64,000 nt of DNA from Sphaerisporangium fuscum (GTDB lineage: Bacteria > Actinomycetota > Actinomycetes > Streptosporangiales > Streptosporangiaceae). The DNA lies in the NCBI RefSeq assembly GCF_018531465.1, contig NZ_JAHDTF010000024.1, positions 1 to 64,000 of the forward strand, in the 5' to 3' direction. A program made the position numbers and the translations under genes. How positions within the stretch are numbered: the first letter of the stretch is position 1; every line of letters begins with the position of its first letter. The notes under the pieces were generated by a model. The model searched no databases, was not told where the DNA came from, and saw only the letters and a list, made by a program, of their open reading frames with translations. Below, one piece after another: positions 16,538 to 24,775 of the stretch.

Positions 16538-17095
16538 TCAGCGGAGCCGGCCGGTGACGGCCTTGAGGCCCGCCTGGGCGATGGCCTCGTCGATGTCGCC
16601 GCTCGGCGCTCCGCCGACGCCGATGCCGGCGACGAGAACGCCACCGGAGGCCACGGGAACGCCGCCGCCGAGGAAGAGAGTCCCTGGAATGTCGGCGATG
16701 GTCGGGCCCTCGCCGGTCACGCTCTTGCCGAGCTCACTCGTCGTCCTGCCGAAGGAAACCGCGGTGAAGGCCTTGCGCCGCGCCGACTCCTCGGTCTGCG
16801 GGCCCGCGCCATCGCCCTTCAGCACCAGCCGGGTCGCGCCGGACCGGTCGACGATCACCACGGTGACGCGCTGCTTCCCCTTGACGGCCTCCTTCATCGC
16901 GGCATCGGCGATCGTCAGGGCGGCGTCGGCGGAGAGCACATCGGTCTGCACGACGGCCTGCGCGGCGCGCCCGTTCTCGGCGGGGGCGGCCTGGGCGGGA
17001 GAGGTGACGGCGGAGGCGGCACCGAGGGTGCCGGCCATGATGGCGAGCCCCGCGAGAGGGCGGGCGACCAGGCGGGTGCGTGAACGGGTCGTCAT
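16538..17095 (-). CDS. hbpS: Secreted haem-binding protein of the GlcG/HbpS family
   Basis: A 185-residue exported protein. The signal peptide has a basic start, a hydrophobic core (LAGLAIMAGTLGAASAV) and a probable cut after AQA36. The mature part is a GlcG/HbpS (DUF336) domain: LTIADAAMKEAVKG, VVIVDRSGATRLVLKGDGA, ARRKAFTAVSFGRTTSELG, LFLGGGVPV, VAGIGVGGAPSGDIDEAIA. HbpS of Streptomyces reticuli binds haem and iron extracellularly and modulates the sensor kinase SenS. Here the gene is divergent from a SenS/SenR-like pair, the same partnership, which supports the name. ATG 17095 has GGAG upstream. Confidence 0.85.
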   Translation of the reverse strand: MTTRSRTRLVARPLAGLAIMAGTLGAASAVTSPAQAAPAENGRAAQAVVQTDVLSADAALTIADAAMKEAVKGKQRVTVVIVDRSGATRLVLKGDGAGPQTEESARRKAFTAVSFGRTTSELGKSVTGEGPTIADIPGTLFLGGGVPVASGGVLVAGIGVGGAPSGDIDEAIAQAGLKAVTGRLR

Positions 17096-17207
17096 TGTTT
17101 CTCCAGAGCGGTCGGCGGAACCTTGCGTGCTCAAGATTTCCAGCGACGCCGCCCTCGGCCATCGCGAGCATGGGCGATTGCCGCGCGCCGGGCGGTCGAG
17201 ACGGAGG

Positions 17208-17223
17208 TCGACCGATCGGTTGA
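17208..17223. promoter_or_regulatory. Palindrome in the hbpS-senS divergent promoter region
   Basis: Perfect ACCGATCGGT (17211-17220) extended to TCG...TGA (14 of 16). It is located between the divergent hbpS-like and senS-like starts and is a candidate binding site for the SenR-like regulator. Confidence 0.4.
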
Positions 17224-17293
17224 TGCGCGGCCGTCCGGCTGGGTGGGATGCCCGCCAGGGGATAACGTCGGAGCAGACCGGACAAGGAGGGCG

Positions 17294-18514
17294 ATGAGGG
17301 AACGTATCTGGCTCAACGGGGCCATGCACGCAGGGTTCTACCTGCTGCTCGCCGCCTCCGGCCTGCGGCTGGTGTCCCGGCACGAGTTGGGACCGCGGAC
17401 CGTCGCCTCGCTGGCCGTCGGCGGCCTCCTCGCCCTGACCTACACGGCGGGCGTCGCCTTCTGGACCCGCCTCGGGCGCAGGCGTGTCGTCTGGCTGGGA
17501 GGGGTGGCGGCGGTCTGGCTCGCGCTCGTGGTGCTCGCGCCGTCGTTCAGCTGGTGCGCGGTTCCCCTGCTCTTCCTGTGCCTGCGTTCGCTGAACGCGC
17601 GCGGTTTCGCGGTGGCCGCCGCCGCCCTCACGCTGGTCGTGATCGCGGCCCAGCTCGAGATCGCGCAGGAGGCCGACCTCAGCCTGGTCCTCGCGCCGAT
17701 CGGCATCGCCGCCATGACCGCGGTGATCTTCTGGGAGCTCCAGCGTGAGAGCGCCGCCCGGCAGCTCCTCATCGACGACCTGATCAGCACCCGGGGGACG
17801 CTGGCCGACTCCCGGCACCGCACCGGCGTCCTGGAAGAGCGTGAGCGGCTGGCCAGGGAGATCCACGACACCCTCGCCCAGGGGCTCACCAGCATGGGCA
17901 TCCTCCTCCAGGCCGCCGACCGCATGTGGGCGTCCGACCCCGCGCTGGCCCGGGCCCACGTACGGCGGGCGGCGGCGGCCGCCGCCGAGAACCTCGACGA
18001 GGCCCGGCGGTTCGTCCGCGACCTCCAGCCCCCGGCCCTGGTGGACGTCTCGCTGCCCGAGGCGCTCGCCCGGCTCTGCGCGAGCGCCGGGGACGACACC
18101 GAGCTGGACGTGCGCTTCCGTCAGGAGGGCGAACGGTACCCGCTGGAGCCGGACGTGCAGGCGGCGCTGCTGCGGGTGGCGCAGGGGGCGCTGGCCAACG
18201 TCCGCGACCACTCATGTGCCGGTACGGCCACGGTGACCCTGTCCTACCTGGACGGCGAGGTCACGCTGGACGTCTTCGACGACGGTGCCGGGTTCGCCGC
18301 GCCGACCCCCGCGCCGGGCCGGGGATACGGGCTGCGGGCGATGCGCGACAGGCTGGCGGAGGTGAACGGCGTCCTGGTCGTCGAGAGCGTCCCCGGCGAG
18401 GGAACGGGGGTCGCGGCAACGGTCCCCACCGGATCGCTCCCCGCGGTACCTCACCTGGCGGGGGCGCGAACACGAGACGGGGAGGACGCGACCGGCAGGA
18501 TGGAAGAGCGATGA
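17294..18514 (+). CDS. senS: Sensor histidine kinase, SenS-like (HisKA_3/NarX family)
   Basis: A 406-residue membrane kinase. About five hydrophobic helices occupy residues 10-145, followed by a coiled region and the H-box EERERLAREIHDTLAQGL with phospho-acceptor His191. The HATPase end shows LLRVAQGALANVRDHS (N-box-like), DDGAGFAAP and GYGLRAMRDRL. AGGAGG lies three bases before ATG 17294. Its stop overlaps the response regulator start (ATGA). With the divergent hbpS-like gene it reproduces the HbpS-SenS-SenR arrangement known for redox/haem stress sensing in Streptomyces, so it probably reports on extracytoplasmic haem or oxidative stress. Confidence 0.85.
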   Translation: MRERIWLNGAMHAGFYLLLAASGLRLVSRHELGPRTVASLAVGGLLALTYTAGVAFWTRLGRRRVVWLGGVAAVWLALVVLAPSFSWCAVPLLFLCLRSLNARGFAVAAAALTLVVIAAQLEIAQEADLSLVLAPIGIAAMTAVIFWELQRESAARQLLIDDLISTRGTLADSRHRTGVLEERERLAREIHDTLAQGLTSMGILLQAADRMWASDPALARAHVRRAAAAAAENLDEARRFVRDLQPPALVDVSLPEALARLCASAGDDTELDVRFRQEGERYPLEPDVQAALLRVAQGALANVRDHSCAGTATVTLSYLDGEVTLDVFDDGAGFAAPTPAPGRGYGLRAMRDRLAEVNGVLVVESVPGEGTGVAATVPTGSLPAVPHLAGARTRDGEDATGRMEER

Positions 18515-19134
18515 GACTGTTTCTGGTGGACGACCATCCAGTGGTCCGAGCGGGGCTGGTGGCACTGCTCGCCGGCGAGCACGACATGGAGGTCGTCGGC
18601 GAGGCCGCCGGAGGGGCCGAGGCGCTGCTGGGCATCGCCTCGAGCGATCCCGACGTCGTGCTCATGGATCTGCAGCTCGGCGACGGCATCGACGGGGTGG
18701 AGGCCACCCGGCGGATCCTGGAGCTGCCCGCGCCGCCGCAGGTTCTGGTGCTGACGACGTACGAGACCGACGCGGACATCATGCGGGCCGTCGACGCCGG
18801 GGCCACCGGTTATCTGCTCAAGGCGTGCCCGCCGGAGGAACTGTTCCAGGGCATCAGGGCCGCGGCCAAGGGCGAGGCGGTGCTGTCCGCCAAGGTGGCG
18901 GCCCGGATGATGAAGCGGATGCGCGACCCCGCCCCGGCGTTGAGCGCCCGTGAAGTGGAGATCCTGGAACTGCTCTCGAGCGGCGCGGGCAACCGGGAGA
19001 TCGCCAGGCGGCTCTTCATCACCGAGGCGACGGTCAAGACCCATCTGGTGCACATCTACGGCAAGCTCGGCGTCGACACGCGCACGGCCGCGGTGACCGC
19101 CGCCGTCGAGCGGCGTCTGATCAGGCTCCCCTGA
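18511..19134 (+). CDS. senR: Response regulator, SenR-like (NarL/LuxR family)
   Basis: A 207-residue regulator with a receiver domain (acidic pair in FLVDDHPVVRAG, phospho-acceptor Asp53 in VVLMDLQLG, Thr in VLTTYE, Lys in YLLKACPP) and a C-terminal LuxR-type HTH (LSAREVEILELLSSGAGNRE, TEATVKTHLVHIYGKLGV). ATG 18511 overlaps the kinase stop by four bases, so the pair is translationally coupled. It probably controls the divergent hbpS-like gene and antioxidant genes elsewhere. It is followed by a strong bidirectional hairpin. Confidence 0.9.
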   Translation: MRLFLVDDHPVVRAGLVALLAGEHDMEVVGEAAGGAEALLGIASSDPDVVLMDLQLGDGIDGVEATRRILELPAPPQVLVLTTYETDADIMRAVDAGATGYLLKACPPEELFQGIRAAAKGEAVLSAKVAARMMKRMRDPAPALSAREVEILELLSSGAGNREIARRLFITEATVKTHLVHIYGKLGVDTRTAAVTAAVERRLIRLP

Positions 19135-19210
19135 CCGGGCCGCTTCACGAGGCGTGCCGCGGCCGATGCGAAGGCCGGCCGAACCGTCCTGACCCGCCCC
19201 CCAGGGTGCC

Positions 19211-19239
19211 GCCCGTCGGCTCGCGGGGAGCCGGCGGGC
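19211..19239. terminator. Bidirectional terminator hairpin
   Basis: GCCCGTCGGCTC / GAGCCGGCGGGC (11 Watson-Crick pairs plus one G-T) with a five-base loop, between the convergent senR-like and GntR genes. Confidence 0.65.
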
Positions 19240-19254
19240 CGTACCGGCGGAGCC

Positions 19255-19923
19255 TCAGAGGTCGCGCTCCTGCTCGTTGAGAATGGCGAGCGCGATCGTG
19301 ACCGCGCTGGTCGCGTCGCCGGCCTCGATCGCCTCGTACAGGTCCTGGTGGGTGGAGTCGGAGCCGAGTACGGCGCGTTCCATGCAGTGATCGCGGCGGA
19401 TCGTGTCGCGCACCGCCTCGCTCATGCCGCGATACAGGTCCAGCAACACGGGGTTGTGCGAAGCCGCGGCGATGGACAGGTGGAAATCCACGTCGGCGTC
19501 GGCGAACGCGTCGAGGTCGGCGGCCTGATGAGCGGCGGTGCGCCGCTCCAGCGCCTCCCTCAGCTCGTCGAGGTCCGCCGGCTCGCGTCGTTCGGCGGCG
19601 AGCCGCGCCGCCACGAAGTCCAGGCCGCGCCGCACGTCGATGATGTCCATCGTGGCCGCCCGATCCAGGCGGCGCTTGAGCGCCACCTCGCTTTCGTCGG
19701 TGGCGGTGACATAGGTGCCGTCGCCTTGACGGGTGGTGAGCAGGCCGGCGTGGACCAGCACGCGGACGGCCTCGCGTACCGACAACCTGCTCATGCCCAG
19801 CGTCTCGGCCAGCCGGCTCTCCGTGGGGATCTTGGTGCCGACCGGCCAGGCGCCGCTCGCGATCTCCTGGCGGAGCTCGTGGATGGCAGAGTCGACGAGG
19901 GAGGTCCGGCCCACGTGCCGCAT
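19255..19923 (-). CDS. GntR-family regulator, FadR subfamily (FCD domain)
   Basis: A 222-residue regulator. The N terminus carries the GntR winged helix (LRQEIASGAWPVGTKIPTES, LGMSRLSVREAVRVLVHAGL), and the helical C-terminal FCD domain shows VDFHLSIAAASHNPVLLDLY with candidate metal/ligand histidines. ATG 19923 begins the conserved part. The upstream side is unusual: a few bases beyond its start, on the other strand, lies the middle of a truncated amidohydrolase gene followed by an allantoicase remnant. It may once have controlled a nucleobase-catabolism cluster now lost. Confidence 0.85.
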   Translation of the reverse strand: MRHVGRTSLVDSAIHELRQEIASGAWPVGTKIPTESRLAETLGMSRLSVREAVRVLVHAGLLTTRQGDGTYVTATDESEVALKRRLDRAATMDIIDVRRGLDFVAARLAAERREPADLDELREALERRTAAHQAADLDAFADADVDFHLSIAAASHNPVLLDLYRGMSEAVRDTIRRDHCMERAVLGSDSTHQDLYEAIEAGDATSAVTIALAILNEQERDL

Positions 19924-19929
19924 TCGCAC

Positions 19930-20451
19930 GACCGGGGCGAGCAAGGGGTCGCGCAGGTGCTCGAGATCGCTCGCAGGGCGAAGTCCAGCGGCGTGCCGAC
20001 CACGATCAGCCATGCCTTCTGCCTGGACGGCCGCGAGGAGCTCGCCGAGACGCTGGCCGAGGCGAAGGTCGCGCTGACCACCTGCGCGCTCGGTGCGGAC
20101 CCGGTCCTGCCCGTCGGGCCGCTGCTCGAAGCCGGAGTACTGGTCGGCCTCGGATCCGACGGGGTGCGCGATCCGTGGACGCCGTTCGGCGACGGCGACA
20201 TGATCAACCGCGCGCACCTGCTCGCCTACCGCACCGACGCCCGCACCGACGAGGAGCTGGCCACGTGCTACGAGATCGCGGCGCACGGGGGCGCCGCCCT
20301 GCTGGGCCTGGAGCCCGCTCGGCTCCAGGCCGGCGACCCCGCGACCTTCATCCTGGTCCGCGCCGAGTCCGTGGCGCAGGCCGTCGTGGACAAGCCCACC
20401 CCCCGGTTCGTCGTCCGCGACGGACGCGTTCGCGAAAGGCCCTGTCGATGA
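19930..20451 (+). pseudogene. 5'-truncated amidohydrolase (cytosine deaminase-like) remnant
   Basis: Reading in frame to the stop at 20451, the last ~165 residues of a CodA-like amidohydrolase are clear: TTISHAFCLDGREELAE with the metal histidine, GVLVGLGSDGVRDPW with the catalytic aspartate, GDGDMINRAHLLAYR, and the C-terminal beta-sandwich GDPATFILVRAE. The N-terminal two thirds, including the first HxH metal motif, is absent; upstream sequence is the GntR gene on the opposite strand. The break is near 19930. An active enzyme cannot be made from what remains. Confidence 0.7.
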
Positions 20452-20473
20452 TCCGCCGAGCCGTAGGGTCGAG

Positions 20474-20733
20474 GTGACGGACCGGCGGCGCTGGACGCGT
20501 GTCCGGCTGAGCATCTACCCCGACGGCGGGGTGGCCCGATTCCGGGTGCACGGCGAGCCGGTGCCGGACCCGCGGTTCCTGGACGGCACGATCGACCTGG
20601 CCGTGCTGGAGCACGGGGGGCCGTGGTGGGCTGCTCGAACACGTTCTACTCCTCGCCGGTACAGCTGCTGCCGCCCGGCAGGGCCAGGATCATGGGCGAC
20701 GTCGGCGGTTCTCTCCGCCCTCCTGGGACGTGA
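20474..20733 (+). pseudogene. Allantoicase remnant, truncated and frameshifted
   Basis: RVRLSIYPDGGVARFRVHGE and DGTIDLAVLEHGG are characteristic allantoicase sequence. After a run of six G (20615-20620) the homology continues in another frame as VVGCSNTFYSSPVQLLPPGR up to a stop at 20731-20733; a seventh G would restore one frame. Both ends of the normal ~340-residue protein are missing. Together with the deaminase remnant 20 bp upstream it indicates a decayed nucleobase/allantoin degradation cluster. Confidence 0.7.
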
Positions 20734-20896
20734 CCTGGCCTGAGCCGAAGGCCGTCGACGCGGGCGGATCGGCCCGGTGCACCCGGTCGTAGCGGCGCAG
20801 CGGATCCGACGGGCGTACGGCTGCTCCGGCCGCCGGGCCCTCAGCTCCGCCGGCGTCCGCGAGGCGGTCGAAAGTCTCCGGCGCCGGGCGCCGGGG

Positions 20897-21640
20897 TCAC
20901 CACCCCACGGGGCCGAGGCGGTCGATGAAGGTGCCGGTCGGCCCGTCGGCGTCGATCATCGCCAGTTTCAGGAACGGGTCGGTGCCCTCGGTGACCGTCA
21001 GCGTGCCGGTGTGGTTGTTCATGTCGGTGGCGGCGAACCTGCGGTTGGCGACTTCCCCAGGAGTGACCACGTTGAACTTGATCTCCGGGAGCGCCTGGGC
21101 GTACCGGACGGTGATCATGTTCAGCGCCGCCTTCGAGGAGCTGTAGGCCAGCTCGTGCATCTTCGAGACGGGCTGCTCCGGGTCGGTCACGACGGCGAAG
21201 GAACCGCCGCCGCTGGACACCATCACCACCCGCGGGTTGTCCGCCGCCCGCAGCAGGGGAAGGAACGCGTGCGTGACCCTGACCGGCCCGTACACGTTGG
21301 TGTCGTAGACGGAGTGGATCTCGTCGGCCGTGGCGTCGGCGGGCGCGACGGCCCTTCCCGGCGCACCGGCGTTGTTGATCAGCACATCCAGCCGGTCGGT
21401 GTGCTCCCGGACGAGCCGGACCGCGTCGGCCACCGACTCGTCCGAGGTCACGTCCAGCGGGACCATCACCACGTTCGCGCCACCGGCGGCCAGCTTGTCG
21501 GCGGCCGCCCGTCCCCGGCCCTCGTCGCGCGAGCCGAGGAAGATCGTCCAGCCCTGCTCGCCGAGCCGCCGGGCCGTCTCGAAACCGAGCCCCTTGTTGC
21601 CTCCGGTGATCAGCACCGAGGTCTTTTCCGTGTTCGTCAT
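20897..21640 (-). CDS. Short-chain dehydrogenase/reductase (SDR)
   Basis: A 247-residue classical SDR. The cofactor motif is TGGNKGLGFE with a following arginine (LGSRDEGRGRA) favouring NADPH; INNAG sits near residue 89; the catalytic Ser143, Tyr166 and Lys170 lie in VMVSSGG and LAYSSSK. The substrate is unknown. It is intact although flanked on both sides by broken genes, so it may be the only working gene between the GntR and rox loci. ATG 21640 begins MTNTEKTSVLITGG. Confidence 0.85.
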   Translation of the reverse strand: MTNTEKTSVLITGGNKGLGFETARRLGEQGWTIFLGSRDEGRGRAAADKLAAGGANVVMVPLDVTSDESVADAVRLVREHTDRLDVLINNAGAPGRAVAPADATADEIHSVYDTNVYGPVRVTHAFLPLLRAADNPRVVMVSSGGGSFAVVTDPEQPVSKMHELAYSSSKAALNMITVRYAQALPEIKFNVVTPGEVANRRFAATDMNNHTGTLTVTEGTDPFLKLAMIDADGPTGTFIDRLGPVGW

Positions 21641-21771
21641 GCCCTCTGAGACGAGACACCCCGCCGAGCTGTGACACGTGTGAGCGACCTCACAGGTCGC
21701 GGGCCGGTGGGCGTCCCGGCCGTCGCGCCGACGTTGAGCGGCTGCGCTGGTCTTGCTGGGTTCAGCAATAG

Positions 21772-22260
21772 TTTGCTTACGGCGCGGCCCAATGGGGGGT
21801 GCGGGTGCTGGGGTTCAACCTGACCTACTGGGAGGCGAACGTGATCTATCACGTCGTCTTCAGCGCGGTCATCCCGATCCTCGTCACAGAGCTCACGTTC
21901 CCGGACCTGCGCGGACGACCGTATCTGAGCCGGCGGGGCCTGGCGATCACGAGTGTGGTCGCCGTCCTCGGCGTGGCGCTGCTGCGCGTGACGGTGCCGC
22001 CGTTCGCGGACCCCGGCTACCGCGCCCCGCTCCCGGCGCTCCTCGGCTGCAGAGCCGGAGCCATGGTCGGGCATTCGCTGGCGGGGATCGCCTCGGCGGC
22101 GACACCCGTCGACCGGATCGGCCTGGTCGCCGTCGCCGCGGCCACCGCCGTCCTCGCCACGGCGCTCGCGCGGCGTCTCACCAGGACCGCGGAGCCTCCG
22201 GCCTCGGCCGGGCGGCCGGTCAGCGATCCCGCGCGGTCGCCCGGTCGAACGTCGCGATGA
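21772..22260 (+). pseudogene. 5'-truncated integral membrane protein remnant
   Basis: The open frame (after a stop at 21769-21771) reads QWGVRVLGFNLTYWEANVIY and continues with hydrophobic helices to 22260. There is no initiator with a ribosome site before the conserved-looking part (GTG 21799 is inside it), so it looks like the C-terminal half of a larger membrane protein. It also overlaps the 3' end of a TetR remnant on the other strand by 41 bp. It could be a real short protein starting at GTG 21799, but I favour a remnant. Confidence 0.45.
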
Positions 22261-22744
22261 GCTCCCGGGCGTAGGCGTCGGCATCGAACCGCGGATCGGA
22301 GTCCATGAGAAACGTGGGGCCTTCGATCGACCGCTGGATCACCGTCGCCATCACCTGCACGTCGAACGGCCGGAACTCCCCGGTCCGCTGTCCCCATCGC
22401 AGCACCCGCGCCACCCCGGAGATCGCCTGCTGCTCGCTCCCGCCGTCATACCCCGACCCACCGCCGAGGAAGATGCCCAGCAGCGCCCTCATCTGCGTGC
22501 GATGGGCGGCGGCGAACCCGACGTTCGCCTCGATGTAGGCCCGCAACGCCTCCCGCGCCGTCGTCGCGTCGCCCACCCGCGCGCTCACGTGGGCATCGAT
22601 CCGCTCGTGGATCGTGGTGACGATCTGCGCCACCAGCTCGCTCTTTCCCCGGAAGTGGTAGGAGATGAGGCCGGTACTGGACAGGCCCGCGTGTTCGGCG
22701 ATCTTGGCGAACGACGCGCGGGCGAAGCCGACCTCGGCGATTGA
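22220..22744 (-). pseudogene. TetR-family regulator lacking its N terminus
   Basis: The frame reads IAEVGFARASFAKIAEHAGL and then STGLISYHFRGKSELVAQI, i.e. the HTH of a TetR protein from its second helix, followed by a normal ligand domain (IHERIDAHV ... ATFDRATARDR). Upstream only about seven further codons are open before a TGA at 22766-22768, with no ATG or GTG, so roughly the first 15-20 residues and the start are lost. GTG 22633 would make a protein without a DNA-binding domain. It is probably inactive. Confidence 0.6.
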
Positions 22745-22800
22745 CCGGCTTCCGGCCCACAGGGGTCAGGGCGGAAGCCGGAGCGGTCAGGACCGCGTGC

Positions 22801-24225
22801 TCAGCTCGTGGCGGCGCCGAACCATCGTGGTAGGTGGTCGAGCAGGTCGTGCTGGTCCTCCCCGGCCCAGGCCACGTGGCCGTCCGGCCGCAGCAGCAGG
22901 GCGGGCACGTCCAGTTCCTCGCTGACGTCGACGACGTGGTCGACCCGGTCCGCCCAGCCCGCCACCGAGAGCCGGCCGGTCTGGTCGAGCAGCAGTCCGC
23001 GGCCGCCGTGCGTCCGCTCGTAGAGGCGCCCCTGCTTCAGCCGCACGTCCCGAAGCCGCCGGCCGAGCAGATCGTGCCCCTCGCCCAAGTCGTAGCGGAC
23101 CCCGATCGCGACGAGCTTCTCGACGAGGTGCCGGTTCACCTCCTCGATGTCCATCAGTTCCGCCACCAGCCGGCGCACCGCCTGAGGACCGGGTTCGGGC
23201 GACATCAGCTGCGTCTGCGCGCGGGTGTTGTCCAGCACGTCGGCGGCCACCGGATGCCGTTCGGCGTGGTAGCTGTCCAGCAGCCCTTCCGGCGCCCAGC
23301 CGTTGACCTCGGCGGCCAGTTTCCAGCCCAGGTTGAACGCGTCCTGGATGCCGAGGTTGAGCCCCTGCCCGCCCAATGGCGGGTGGACGTGCGCCGCGTC
23401 GCCGGCCAGCAGCACGCGGCCGACCCGGTAGCGCTCCGCCAGCCGGGTGGCGTCCCCGAAGCGCGATAGCCAGCGCGGTGAGTGCACGCCGAAGTCGGTG
23501 CCGGCGTACACCCGCAACTGCTTTTTGAACTCCTCGAGCGTCGGCGGGACCGAGCGGTCCTCGGCCACCTTCTCGGCCGGCACGACGACCCGGTACACCC
23601 CCTCACCGAAGGGCCCGACGCCGAAGTGCAGGTTGGTCGCCCGGACCTCGGCCACCACGGCGGCCACCGTCTCCGCCGGGCTGGTCACCTCCATCTCGCC
23701 CAGCAGCGTGTCGAGCCTGGCGGGCTCGCCGGGGAAGCCGACGCCGAGCAGCTTGCGCACCGTGCTGCGGCCGCCGTCGCAGCCGACGAGGTAGCGCGAG
23801 CGCAGCCGCGTGCCGTCGGCCAGCTCGGCGGTCACCCCGTGGTCGTCCTGGCTCAGTCCGACCAGTTCGCTGCCGCGCCGGATCTCGGCGCCGGCCTCGA
23901 TGGCGTGTTCGTCCAGCAGGCGCTCGATGACGGGCTGCGGGATGCCGAGGACGTACGGATGCGTGGTGTCCAGGTCAGGCGCCGGCTTGGGGATGGCGGC
24001 GAAGAACCCGCGGATCGGGTACCGCTTGCCGAGCGCGAGGAACCGCTCCAGCAGACCGCGCTGGTCCATCACCTCGATGGTGCGGGCGTGCATACCGAGC
24101 GCACGGACGATCCTGTTCGGCTCCGGCTCCTTTTCCAGTACGAGCACGCGCACACCGTGCAGCCGCAGCTCACCGGCCAGCATCAAGCCGGTCGGCCCGC
24201 CGCCGGCAATGATCACGTCGAACAT
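22801..24225 (-). CDS. rox: Rifampicin monooxygenase
   Basis: A 474-residue class A flavoprotein monooxygenase. It shows the FAD motif AGGGPTGLMLAGELRLHGVR at the N terminus, the DG motif GCDGGRS, and GDAAHVHPPLGGQGLNLGI, the second FAD site. The sequence closely resembles rifampicin monooxygenases (Rox/Iri), which hydroxylate the naphthoquinone of rifamycins and linearise or decolour the drug. The resemblance is end to end, including the C-terminal thioredoxin-like tail (LDVPALLLRPDGHVAWAGED). ATG 24225 has a GGGGGG ribosome site. A 20-bp rifamycin-associated element lies 140 bp upstream, matching the control of such genes. Resistance function is inferred from family and element together. 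Confidence 0.9.
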   Translation of the reverse strand: MFDVIIAGGGPTGLMLAGELRLHGVRVLVLEKEPEPNRIVRALGMHARTIEVMDQRGLLERFLALGKRYPIRGFFAAIPKPAPDLDTTHPYVLGIPQPVIERLLDEHAIEAGAEIRRGSELVGLSQDDHGVTAELADGTRLRSRYLVGCDGGRSTVRKLLGVGFPGEPARLDTLLGEMEVTSPAETVAAVVAEVRATNLHFGVGPFGEGVYRVVVPAEKVAEDRSVPPTLEEFKKQLRVYAGTDFGVHSPRWLSRFGDATRLAERYRVGRVLLAGDAAHVHPPLGGQGLNLGIQDAFNLGWKLAAEVNGWAPEGLLDSYHAERHPVAADVLDNTRAQTQLMSPEPGPQAVRRLVAELMDIEEVNRHLVEKLVAIGVRYDLGEGHDLLGRRLRDVRLKQGRLYERTHGGRGLLLDQTGRLSVAGWADRVDHVVDVSEELDVPALLLRPDGHVAWAGEDQHDLLDHLPRWFGAATS

Positions 24226-24364
24226 GAACCCCCCATGTGAAGAACTACGCGTTTCGGCCGGCCGCGCCGCGTGATCCGGCGGCGCGCACCCGCGAGCACA
24301 CCCGTTTCGCGGATTCCTGATTTCCGCGGGTTCCGGCTCCGGCCTGCGATTCTGCGGCACCACC

Positions 24365-24384
24365 GGGGTCTTGCCGCAAGCCCC
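24365..24384 (-). promoter_or_regulatory. Rifamycin-associated element (RAE) upstream of rox
   Basis: GGGGTCTTGCCGCAAGCCCC; on the rox strand GGGGCTTGCGGCAAGACCCC, an inverted repeat GGGG-CTTGC/GCAAG-CCCC. It matches the RAE described upstream of actinomycete rifamycin-inactivation genes (rox, arr, rgt, rph). TTGCGG within it could serve as a -35 box for rox. Confidence 0.8.
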
Positions 24385-24775
24385 GGGGGGCGCTGTACGT
24401 TGGAAGGGACAGGGAGCCGATGTCTTCCTGCCTTTCGCGTCCCTGGGACGAACAAGCCTTCTCGAAGCGGTGGCGGGCGACGGCCCGGCGATGAGCCTGG
24501 GCGGCTCATCATCGTGAAGGTTCACGCCGCGCAGGCGTTCGCGGACGGAGCCAAGCGGGCCAAGGCGCTGCGTGACGGAGCTGGGAAACCTCGGCGCGGC
24601 GTCCGACCAGGGGAAAAGCTCGGCAAAAACGCCGCCTTCGCCGGGGCGTGGCGGTTAGCGGCGGAGGGGGTGCCGGTCTGCACTGGGGGAGGGCGCCGAT
24701 CGGCCGGCCCCACCTGTCCCGGCGGCTGTGGGAGGCATGCCGGGCCGTCGGACACGACCGGATGGATGGAACGGA
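24385..24775. other. Intergenic region between rox promoter and ccm operon
   Basis: About 390 bp with open frames only of the shadow kind and no recognisable protein. It must hold the promoter of the plus-strand ccm operon, but I cannot point to convincing -10/-35 boxes. Confidence 0.4.

Noticed and set aside
22446..22760. A 104-codon minus-strand ORF over the TetR remnant
   Set aside because: Off-frame shadow; the TetR homology is in another frame of the same strand.
24728..24775. Longer N terminus for ccmC from GTG 24728
   Set aside because: Extra residues are unlike the family and the family-like start is at 24776; kept only as an alternative.
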